Positions 1 to 6,833 of a stretch of 64,000 nucleotides of DNA are shown piece after piece. Both the position numbers and the translations under genes were made by a program. The notes beneath the pieces were generated by a model, which did no database searches, had not been told where the DNA came from, and saw only the letters and a program-made list of their open reading frames with translations. Positions within the stretch are counted from its first letter, which is position 1, and the number at the start of each line of letters is the position of its first letter. Origin of the DNA: Tistlia consotensis USBA 355 (GTDB lineage Bacteria > Pseudomonadota > Alphaproteobacteria > Kiloniellales > DSM-21159); assembly GCF_900177295.1 (NCBI RefSeq), contig NZ_FWZX01000005.1:224259-288258 (forward strand), in the 5' to 3' direction.

Positions 1-86
1 GCCAGCAGGACGGGCGCCAGCAGGACGAGCGACAGCAGGGCCGGAAGCAGGCCCGGCGAGGAGCGAGGGTGCCGCGACCTAGCCAA
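1..86 (-). CDS. 5' end of an unknown membrane protein, cut by the left edge
   Basis: A reading frame starts at a TTG at 86-84. A perfect AGGAGG lies six bases upstream, inside the end of the acyl-CoA dehydrogenase gene, and the two genes overlap by 8 bases. The 28 visible residues have a basic start (MARSRHPRSS) followed by a hydrophobic run (PALLSLVLLAPVLL), as in a transmembrane segment or signal anchor. The Shine-Dalgarno and the composition are seen; that the gene is real and co-transcribed with the dehydrogenase is inferred. The family cannot be told from 28 residues. Confidence 0.4.
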   Translation of the reverse strand, partial: MARSRHPRSSPGLLPALLSLVLLAPVLL

Positions 87-1254
87 TCAGCGCCTCCTGG
101 CCGCGCTTGGCCAGCTGCCCGGCGATGATCGAGCGCTGGATCTCGCTGGTGCCTTCCCAGATCCGGTCGACGCGCAGCTCGCGGAAGAAGCGCTCGGCGA
201 CGTTCTCGCGCATGTAGCCGCGGCCGCCGAAGATCTGCACCGCGCGGTCGGCGACGCGGTTGGCCATCTCGGAGCCGTAGAGCTTCGCCATGGAGCACTG
301 CCCGTGGAGGATCTTGACGTCCTCGCCGGCATCATGCGCCTCGGCGAGGCGGTAGACCATGAGGCGCGCCGCCCAGAGCTCGGTCAGCGAGTCGGCGAGC
401 ATGAACTGGATCGACTGGTTGTCGAAGATCGGCTGGCCGAAGGCGATGCGGCCCTTCGCGAAGGCCGTCGCCTCCTCGATCAGCCGCTCGGCGGCGCCGC
501 AGCAGCGCGCGGCGATCATCAGGCGCTCGTAGCGGAACCAGTCGTGGGTGAAGGCCATGCCTTGCCCCTCCGCGCCGATCCGATTGGCTTCCGGCACGCG
601 CACGCCCTCGAAGGCGACGATCGGATGATGGTGGGCATAGGTGTGACTGTAGGCCGGGGTCCGCACGAAGCGCACGCCGGGCGCGCGGCACTCGACGTAG
701 AAGAGCGCGTGGGTGCCGGCGTTCGGGCCGTCGGCCAGCTTGGCCTGGACGACCAGGTAGTCGGCCTGGTTGGCGCTGGTGACGTGCCACTTCTCGCCGT
801 CGATGACGTAGTGCCCGCCGTCCCGGCGCGCCGTCGTGCGGATCGCATCGACGTCGCTGCCCGCCTCCTCCTCGGTGATCGCGTAACACTCGTGGCGCTC
901 GCCGCGGATCGTCGGCTTGACCCAGGTCTCGAGCTGCTGCTCGGTCGCGACCTCGGCGAGGCAGCGCGCCGGCGTCGTGACCAGCCAGCCGAGGCCGTTG
1001 GTGACCCGGCCGATCTGCTCCGAGACCAGCACCTGCTCGAGGGTGCTGAGGCCGCTGCCGCCGAGCGCCTTCGGCATGTTCATGGCGCAGAGGCCGAGCC
1101 GCGCCGCCTCGGCGCGCGCCGCCGCCTCGGCGCCGTCCGGGAACGCGCCGTCGTTCAGCTCGGCGTGGACCTCGTGGGGGATCAGGAAGCGATCGGCGAA
1201 GGCGCGGACACGCGCCTGCAGCGCGCGGTGGTCGGACGAGAGGGGATAGGTCAT
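79..1254 (-). CDS. acyl-CoA dehydrogenase family protein
   Basis: Flavoprotein of 391 residues, normal for the family. It should catalyse FAD-dependent alpha,beta-dehydrogenation of an acyl-CoA in the cytoplasm, passing electrons to electron-transfer flavoprotein. Visible signatures are the mid-domain FAD/substrate motif YAITEEEAGSD (about 123-133) and the C-terminal block QIFGGRGYM followed by WEGTSEIQ, where Glu367 sits at the usual catalytic-base position. The ATG at 1254 fits the family N-terminus. It lies beside a TetR gene transcribed the same way and, downstream, a possible membrane protein gene. The substrate is not evident; the MTYPLSSDH... N-terminus and length do not point to a defined chain-length class. 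Confidence 0.9.
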   Translation of the reverse strand: MTYPLSSDHRALQARVRAFADRFLIPHEVHAELNDGAFPDGAEAAARAEAARLGLCAMNMPKALGGSGLSTLEQVLVSEQIGRVTNGLGWLVTTPARCLAEVATEQQLETWVKPTIRGERHECYAITEEEAGSDVDAIRTTARRDGGHYVIDGEKWHVTSANQADYLVVQAKLADGPNAGTHALFYVECRAPGVRFVRTPAYSHTYAHHHPIVAFEGVRVPEANRIGAEGQGMAFTHDWFRYERLMIAARCCGAAERLIEEATAFAKGRIAFGQPIFDNQSIQFMLADSLTELWAARLMVYRLAEAHDAGEDVKILHGQCSMAKLYGSEMANRVADRAVQIFGGRGYMRENVAERFFRELRVDRIWEGTSEIQRSIIAGQLAKRGQEALIG

Positions 1255-1322
1255 CGCTGTCTCTTCGGGGGTTGGAGTGAAGGCGGCAAGGCTGGGTGAA
1301 CGAAGGCGTCGGAACTCCCACG

Positions 1323-1396
1323 CCCCTCGACAAGCTCGGGACGAAGCGACCGATCGGGATCACTTGCAGTTCGCTTCATCCCGAGCCTGTCGAGGG
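1323..1396. repeat. dispersed paired palindromic repeat, copy A
   Basis: Left arm 1323-1349 and right arm 1371-1396 are inverted copies differing at two positions over 26 bases, separated by about 21 bases. The core reads CTCGACAAGCTCGGG then GAAGCGA. Related pairs occur near 14.46, 28.49 and 44.28 kb. The copy lies between two genes read leftwards (TetR upstream, acyl-CoA dehydrogenase downstream), so it could fold in their transcript. No open reading frame or transposase is associated. Confidence 0.75.
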
Positions 1397-1428
1397 ATGT
1401 GTGGGCACGGAACAGGACGGCGCCGGCA

Positions 1429-2052
1429 TCAGGCGGCGTCGCGCACCAGCGCGGCCAGTTCGTCGGGGAAGAGCGCCTTGAGGTAGAGCAGGCAGGGCTT
1501 CTTCGCCTGCTCGCGGCCGAGCTTGCTGCCACGCAGCTGCAGCTCGATCCACTGGCCGTAGACCATGGCGTTGAGGCCCGCCGCGGCGACCTGGGGATCG
1601 ACCGCGTAGCCGCCGGCCTCGACGATGCTGCGGCAGAGCGCGCCGGTCAGGGCGAGATAGGCGTCCTGCAGCTCGATGCAGCGCTGCTTGAAGGCCGGCG
1701 TTGCGCGTGATTCCGACCAGAAGGCGGTCCAGGCAGCGATCTTGCGGCGCTGCGCGACCTCGGCCGAGAAGTCGGCCTCGACGATGGCGACCAGCTTTGC
1801 CGCGGGCGAGGGCCCGGCCTTCTCGGCGGCGCGCGACGCAACCGCCTCGTAGTCGGCGGCGAGCTGGTCGAGCGTGGCGCGCAGCAGCGCGTCCTTGCTG
1901 CGGAAGTAGAAGCCGACGACGCCGTAGCTGACGCCGGCCGCCTTGGCGACCTGGGCCAGGGTCGTGCCGACCAGGCCGCGCTCGGCGATGGTGTCGATCG
2001 TCGCCTCGATGAGCTGCTGGCGACGCCGGTCCCGCTTGGCTTCCTGGGTCAC
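1429..2052 (-). CDS. TetR/AcrR family regulator, BetI-like
   Basis: DNA-binding repressor of 207 residues. The N-terminal helix-turn-helix spans about residues 8-60 (RRQQLIEATIDTIAERGLVG, then AQVAKAAGVSYGVVGFYF). The ligand-binding half with WTAFWSESRATPAF resembles the BetI-type C-terminal domain. The start is a GTG with GGAGGT four bases upstream; no ATG fits better. It is divergent from the FAD oxidoreductase operon starting at 2230 and lies upstream of the acyl-CoA dehydrogenase in the same orientation, so either could be its target. The BetI resemblance is to the fold; control of choline genes is not implied, as no betAB is present. Confidence 0.85.
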   Translation of the reverse strand: MTQEAKRDRRRQQLIEATIDTIAERGLVGTTLAQVAKAAGVSYGVVGFYFRSKDALLRATLDQLAADYEAVASRAAEKAGPSPAAKLVAIVEADFSAEVAQRRKIAAWTAFWSESRATPAFKQRCIELQDAYLALTGALCRSIVEAGGYAVDPQVAAAGLNAMVYGQWIELQLRGSKLGREQAKKPCLLYLKALFPDELAALVRDAA

Positions 2053-2229
2053 CCTGACCTCCCGCTATTGCCCGGACAGACTGCGATAGTCAGGTTCCTA
2101 AATCAATGAAAAAGCTCGCCTTACTGGTCTGATTTTGACTGACGGATCATTCAGCGACTGGACAGGAAACCGGACCCGACCTAGACTGCCGCCGTTCCAT
2201 CAGCGGGCAAGGGGGAGGAAGCGGAAGCG
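2053..2229. promoter_or_regulatory. divergent promoter region, TetR / FAD oxidoreductase operon
   Basis: This 177-base gap is markedly more AT-rich than its surroundings at about 2095-2155. It contains TTGACTGA at 2135-2142, followed by the interrupted dyad CTGAcggatcatTCAG, a plausible -35 or operator. A purine-rich ribosome site (GGGGGAGGAAG) precedes the ATG at 2230. The same octamer TTGACTGA occurs upstream of the Rieske gene at 15853-15860. Operator function is inferred from position only. Confidence 0.4.
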
Positions 2230-3825
2230 ATGAAGCGCTACGATGCCATCGTGGTCGGTGCCGGCCACAACGGGCTGACGGCCGCCGCCTACCTGGCCCG
2301 TGCCGGCCTCAGCGTGATGGTGCTGGAGCGGCGCGACCGCATCGGCGGCGCCGCGGTCAGCGAGGAGCGCCACGCCGGCTTCCTCTACTCCTCCTGCTCC
2401 TACGTCTGCTCGCTGCTGCGCGCCGAGATCATGCGCGACCTGGAGCTGTCGAAGCACGGCCTGCGGATCATCCCCTACGAGAACTCGGCGACGATCGCGC
2501 GCAACGGCGACTCGATCGCCTTCTTCCACGATCCCGCCAAGACGCGCCGCTCGATCGCCCGCCATTCGCGCCGCGACGCCGACGCCTACGCCGAGTTCAA
2601 CCGCGACATCTACCGCCAGTGCCGGATGATCCGGCCGCTGCTGCTGGAGACGCCGCCCGACCCGACCTCGGTCCGGCTCAAGGACCTCAAGGGCCTGAGG
2701 AAGCTGCAGAAGGCCTTCGCCCAGCTCGGCGAGGACGGCCTCGCCCAGGCCATGCAGTTCTGGACCATGAGCTGCGGCGACTTCCTGGACCGCTACTTCG
2801 AGTCCGACCTGCTGAAGGGCTCGCTGGCCGGCAACTCGATCATCGGCACGGCGCTCGGCCCCTACTCGCCCGGCAGCGCCTACGTGCTGCTGCACCACGT
2901 CATGGGCGACCTCGACGGCCACGTCGGCGCCTGGGGCTTCGCGGTCGGCGGCATGGGCGCGATCTCCCAGGCGCTGGCCGCCGCGGCGCAGGAGCACGGC
3001 GCCGAGATCCGCACCGCGGCCGAGGTCGAGCAGCTGATCGTGAGGAACGGCCGGGTCGAGGGCGTCGCCCTGGTCGGCGGCGAGGAGGTGCTGGGCACGC
3101 GCGTCGTCTCCAACCTCGACGTCAAGCGCACCTACCTGAAGCTCGCGCCGCGCAAGGAGCTGCCGACGGACTTCCTGGAGGCGGTCGAGAGCTTCAAGAT
3201 CCGCGGCTCCTCCGGCAAGCTCAACATCGCCCTCGACCGGCTGCCCGAGTTCCCGGCGCTCAGGGACGAGCCGCTGCTGAAGCGCGGCGGCATCCTGATC
3301 AGCGAATCGATGGAGTACCTGGAGCGCGGCTACGACGACTGGAAGAACGGCCAGTGGTCGCGCGAGCCCTTCCTCGACATCACCGTGCCGACGCACTACG
3401 ACCCGACCATGGCCCCGCCGGGCAAGCACTACATGTCGGTCTTCGTGCAGTACGTGCCGCCGACGCTCGCCGACGGTCCCTGGACGCCGGAGAAGCGCGA
3501 CGCCTTCGGCAAGACCGTGCTCGACACGATCGAGCTCTACTCGCCGGGCTTCCGCGACCTGATCCTCGACTGCTGGGTGCGCACGCCCTGGGACCTGGAG
3601 AACGAGGTCGGCCTGACCGAGGGCAACATCTTCCACGGCGAGCTGACCCTCGACCAGCTGCTGTTCAACCGGCCGATCCCCGGCTACGCCCAGTACCGCG
3701 GGCCGCTGGGCGGGCTCTACATGTGCGGCTCCTCGACCCATCCCGGCGGCGGCGTCATGGGCGCGCCCGGCGCCAACGCGGCGCGCGAGCTGCTGCACGA
3801 CGCCGGCGTCAGGAGGGCGGCATGA
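2230..3825 (+). CDS. FAD-dependent oxidoreductase, PYROXD2/CrtI-like (first of tandem pair)
   Basis: Flavoprotein of 531 residues. The Rossmann motif VVGAGHNGL at residues 8-16 and ERRDRIGG near 34-41 bind the ADP part of FAD. The C-terminal FAD motif is GLYMCGSSTHPGGGVMGAPG. This combination is typical of the phytoene-desaturase-related PYROXD2 group, whose substrates are mostly unknown. It overlaps the next gene by ATGA (3822-3825), so the two are translationally coupled and probably act on the same compound or as a heteromer. A GcvT-like folate enzyme follows 16 bases after the second gene, suggesting demethylation or one-carbon chemistry. Carotenoid synthesis is unlikely because no crtB or other crt gene is near. 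Confidence 0.85.
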   Translation: MKRYDAIVVGAGHNGLTAAAYLARAGLSVMVLERRDRIGGAAVSEERHAGFLYSSCSYVCSLLRAEIMRDLELSKHGLRIIPYENSATIARNGDSIAFFHDPAKTRRSIARHSRRDADAYAEFNRDIYRQCRMIRPLLLETPPDPTSVRLKDLKGLRKLQKAFAQLGEDGLAQAMQFWTMSCGDFLDRYFESDLLKGSLAGNSIIGTALGPYSPGSAYVLLHHVMGDLDGHVGAWGFAVGGMGAISQALAAAAQEHGAEIRTAAEVEQLIVRNGRVEGVALVGGEEVLGTRVVSNLDVKRTYLKLAPRKELPTDFLEAVESFKIRGSSGKLNIALDRLPEFPALRDEPLLKRGGILISESMEYLERGYDDWKNGQWSREPFLDITVPTHYDPTMAPPGKHYMSVFVQYVPPTLADGPWTPEKRDAFGKTVLDTIELYSPGFRDLILDCWVRTPWDLENEVGLTEGNIFHGELTLDQLLFNRPIPGYAQYRGPLGGLYMCGSSTHPGGGVMGAPGANAARELLHDAGVRRAA

Positions 3826-5444
3826 CCGGAGCCGCAAGGCAGGGCGGGCGCTACGACGTCGCGGTCGTCGGCGGCGGCCACAACGGCCTGGTCGCGGCGG
3901 CCCTGGCGGCCCGCGCCGGCCGCTCGGTGGTGCTGCTCGAGGCCGGCGAGCGCCTGGGCGGCATGGCGACCCTCGGTCCCAGGAGCCCGGGCAGCGACGG
4001 AGGCTTCGATTCCGCCGGCGCGGCCCACCTGGTCGACGGCCTGTCGCCGGCCCTGGTCCAGGGCCTGGAGCTGCACCGCCACGGCCTGGAGTTCGCCGTC
4101 GCCACGATGGACGACGTGGCGCTGCTGCCGGGCGGCGAGCTGCTGGTCGTCTCGGGCCGCGACGCCGAGACGACGCGCCGCTCGATCGGCCGCTTCTCGC
4201 CGCGCGACGCCGAGCGCTTCCCGGCCTTCGAGGCGCGGCTCGCGCGCCTCGCCGACGCGCTGGCGCCCTTCCTCGACCGCGTGCCGCCGACCCTGAAGTT
4301 CCAGGACTGGGCGGAGCGGCTGGAGTACCTCAGGCTCGGCTGGGCGATGCGGCGGCTCGGCCGCAAGGACATGCGCGACCTGCTGCGCATCATCGGCATG
4401 AACGCAGCGGACCTGACCGAGGAGGTCTTCGAGACCGACGCGCTCAAGGGCCTGATCGGCTTCGACGCGGTGCTCGGCAACCGCTTCGGGCCGCGCTCGC
4501 CGAACACCGTCTACACCCTGCTGCAGCGCAAGTCCGGCACGATCGCCGGGCGGCGCGGCGCCGCCGCCCTGCCGAAGGGCGGCCCCGCCGCGCTGATCGC
4601 GGCGCTGGAGCGCGCGGCGCGCGCCGCCGGCGTCGAGATCCGCACCGGCGCCAGGGTCGCGCAGGTGCTGGTCGACAACGGCCGGGTCAACGGCCTCGCC
4701 CTGGCCGACGGCAGCGAGATCGACTGCCGCACCGTGCTGTCGAGCGCGCATCCCAGGACGACGCTGCTCGACCTCGTCGGGGTGCGCCAGCTCGACGCCG
4801 ACCTGGTGCGCAGCCTGCGCCACGCCCGCGGCGAAGGCGGCACCGCCAAGGTCTGGCTGCGCCTCGGCGCGGTGCCCGACTTCGGCCTCTCGGCCGGCGA
4901 CCTCGGCCGCTCGCGGCTGGTCTTCGCGCCGGACCTCGGCTTCGTCGAGCGCGGTCACGACGCCGCCAAGTACGGCGAGCTGCCGGACCGCCTCGCCATG
5001 GAGATCACCCTGCCCGGCCTCGCCGACGCCCACCAGCTGGGCAGCGGGCAGAAGCCGATCCTGAGCGCGACCCTGGCCAACGTGCCCTACCGCCTGCGCA
5101 ACCGCGACGACGGCGCGCTGAAGCAGGCGCTGATCCAGCGCACCACGGCGGCGCTCGCCGATCTGGCGCCGGGCCTCGCCGAGACCATCGAGGCGGTCGA
5201 GGCGCTGACCCCGAAGCAGGTCGAGGCCGCGACCGGCGCGCCCGGCGGCCACTGGCACCACCTGGAGACCGGGCTCGACCAGACCTACCTGCTGCGCCCG
5301 GCGCCGGGCCTCGCGCAGTACGCGACGCCGATCCAGGGCCTCTGGCTGTGCGGCGCCGGCAGCCATCCGGGCGGCGGCCTGACCGGCCGGCCCGGCGCCA
5401 ATGCCGCGCGCGCCGCCCTGGCCGCGACCAGGGCCCGGCGCTGA
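3822..5444 (+). CDS. FAD-dependent oxidoreductase, PYROXD2/CrtI-like (second of tandem pair)
   Basis: Protein of 540 residues, a diverged paralogue of the preceding gene. It has an N-terminal VVGGGHNGLVAA motif (about 15-26) and a C-terminal GLWLCGAGSHPGGGLTGRPG. The ATG overlaps the TGA of the first gene, which fixes the start. The two proteins keep the same length and end motifs but differ through the substrate domain, consistent with a two-subunit oxidase or two sequential steps; this is inference. No signal peptide or membrane segment is seen. It is followed by a GcvT-like gene. Confidence 0.85.
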   Translation: MTGAARQGGRYDVAVVGGGHNGLVAAALAARAGRSVVLLEAGERLGGMATLGPRSPGSDGGFDSAGAAHLVDGLSPALVQGLELHRHGLEFAVATMDDVALLPGGELLVVSGRDAETTRRSIGRFSPRDAERFPAFEARLARLADALAPFLDRVPPTLKFQDWAERLEYLRLGWAMRRLGRKDMRDLLRIIGMNAADLTEEVFETDALKGLIGFDAVLGNRFGPRSPNTVYTLLQRKSGTIAGRRGAAALPKGGPAALIAALERAARAAGVEIRTGARVAQVLVDNGRVNGLALADGSEIDCRTVLSSAHPRTTLLDLVGVRQLDADLVRSLRHARGEGGTAKVWLRLGAVPDFGLSAGDLGRSRLVFAPDLGFVERGHDAAKYGELPDRLAMEITLPGLADAHQLGSGQKPILSATLANVPYRLRNRDDGALKQALIQRTTAALADLAPGLAETIEAVEALTPKQVEAATGAPGGHWHHLETGLDQTYLLRPAPGLAQYATPIQGLWLCGAGSHPGGGLTGRPGANAARAALAATRARR

Positions 5445-5460
5445 CGAGGGAGGACGGCAG

Positions 5461-6642
5461 ATGTCAGACAGCCCGATCATCGGCGGCGGCGCGATGCTGC
5501 AGCCGACGCCCTTCCATCGCCGCACCGCGGCGCTCAACCTGGTCAACGCCTGGGAGCGCTGGCAGGGCCACACCACGGTCACGACCTTCCTGTCGCCCGA
5601 GGACGAGTACTTCGCGACGCGCACCGCGGCCTCGCTCTACGACGTCTCGCCGATGCTGAAGTACCGCATCGCCGGGCCCGACGCCGAGGCGATGCTCGAC
5701 CGCCTGATGACCCGCGACGTCACCAAGCTGAAGCCGGGCCGCGCGCTCTACGGCCCCTGGTGCGACGGCAGGGGCCGGGTCATCGAGGAGGGCACGCTGT
5801 TCCGCGAATCGGCGGCGAGCTTCCGGCTCAACGCCGCCGAGCCGCAGCTCTTCTGGCTCGAGGACTGCGCCTACGGCTTCGACGTGACGGTCGAGGAGGT
5901 CACCGACGCGATCGCCGGCCTCGCCCTGCAGGGCCCCCTGGCCAAGCGGGTGCTCGAGGACATCGGCCTCGGCGAGGCGGCGAGGCTGCCGTTCTTCGGG
6001 CTCGGCCGCTTCGGCTTCGAGGGCGGCGAGATCGAGATCAGCCGTACCGGCTTCACCGGCGACCTCGGCTTCGAGCTGTGGATCGCGCCGGAGCGCGCCG
6101 AGACCCTCTGGGACCGGCTGATGGCCGTCGCCGACCGGCACTACCTGCGGCCCATGGGCTCGCAGGCACTGAACACCCTGCGCATCGAGGCCGGGCACAT
6201 TCTGATCAACGTCGAGTATGTCGGCGCCAACCACGCCCTGCGCGAGAGCCAGATGCGCACGCCGGACGACCTGGGCCTCGGCTGGGCGGTCGACCCGAAG
6301 AAGCCGGGCTACTTTAACGGCCGCCGCGCCATCGAGGCCGAGCGCGCCGCCGGCGGCCCGAGGCGGCGCCTGGTCGGCCTCGACATCGAGGGCCGCAAGC
6401 CGGCCCACGCCGCCTATCTCTACGCCGGGCGGCGCGAGGTCGGCCAGGTCACCTCGGCCTGCTGGTCGCCGGTCCTGAAGCGCAACATCGCCCTGGCGAC
6501 GGTCGAGGCCGGCTACGCGGAGCCCGGGCGGAAGCTCAAGGCCGACGTCTACTACGTCAAGGAGGTGACGCAAGGCCGCGTCGAGGCCGCCGCCACCGTC
6601 GTCGAGCCGCGCTTCTACCAGCCGGCCCATCGGCGGGGCTGA
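5461..6642 (+). CDS. aminomethyltransferase (GcvT-like) family protein
   Basis: Folate-binding enzyme of 393 residues with GCV_T and C-terminal GCV_T_C domains. Landmarks are GPWCDGRGRVIEEGT (about 99-113), RTGFTGDLGFELWI and the LNTLRIEAGH segment. Relatives include glycine-cleavage T protein, the folate domains of dimethylglycine and sarcosine dehydrogenases, and DMSP demethylase DmdA, all of which move a methylene or methyl group onto tetrahydrofolate. The ATG at 5461 is preceded by GAGGGAGGA; an upstream ATG at 5401 lies inside the previous gene and is rejected. No gcvH or gcvP is present, so a dedicated demethylation step with the tandem flavoproteins is more likely than glycine cleavage. 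Confidence 0.85.
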   Translation: MSDSPIIGGGAMLQPTPFHRRTAALNLVNAWERWQGHTTVTTFLSPEDEYFATRTAASLYDVSPMLKYRIAGPDAEAMLDRLMTRDVTKLKPGRALYGPWCDGRGRVIEEGTLFRESAASFRLNAAEPQLFWLEDCAYGFDVTVEEVTDAIAGLALQGPLAKRVLEDIGLGEAARLPFFGLGRFGFEGGEIEISRTGFTGDLGFELWIAPERAETLWDRLMAVADRHYLRPMGSQALNTLRIEAGHILINVEYVGANHALRESQMRTPDDLGLGWAVDPKKPGYFNGRRAIEAERAAGGPRRRLVGLDIEGRKPAHAAYLYAGRREVGQVTSACWSPVLKRNIALATVEAGYAEPGRKLKADVYYVKEVTQGRVEAAATVVEPRFYQPAHRRG

Positions 6643-6663
6643 TTTCGAAAGACGGAGCCCGCG

Positions 6664-6802
6664 TCACCCCTCACCCGCCTCGCTCACGCTCGGCACCCTC
6701 TCCCCCAAGGGGCGAGGGTTCACCGAAGCGCCCCGTCAAGACCCTCGCCCCTTGGGGGAGAGGGAGGGGCCCACGCGGAGCGTGGGAGGGTGAGGGCTGA
6801 AG
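6664..6802. repeat. large palindromic intergenic element
   Basis: Perfect 24-base inverted arms lie at 6696-6719 and 6741-6764 around a 21-base spacer. A second, imperfect pair of arms lies outside them (about 6664-6690 and 6770-6802). The inner arm reads CCCTCTCCCCCAAGG, a motif common in intergenic palindromes of high-GC proteobacteria. It fills most of the gap between the GcvT-like gene and the acyl-CoA synthetase and could terminate or stabilise transcripts. There is no T-run typical of an intrinsic terminator. Confidence 0.8.
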
Positions 6803-6833
6803 CCGCCGTAGCACTCGCAGAAGAGCCACCCCC

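Noticed and set aside
2230..5444. Carotenoid phytoene desaturases
   Set aside because: CrtI-like fold only; no phytoene synthase or other crt gene, and the C-terminal motif is of PYROXD2 type.
3717..5624. 635-codon minus-strand open frame
   Set aside because: Antisense shadow of the second PYROXD2-like gene; no motif and no ribosome site.
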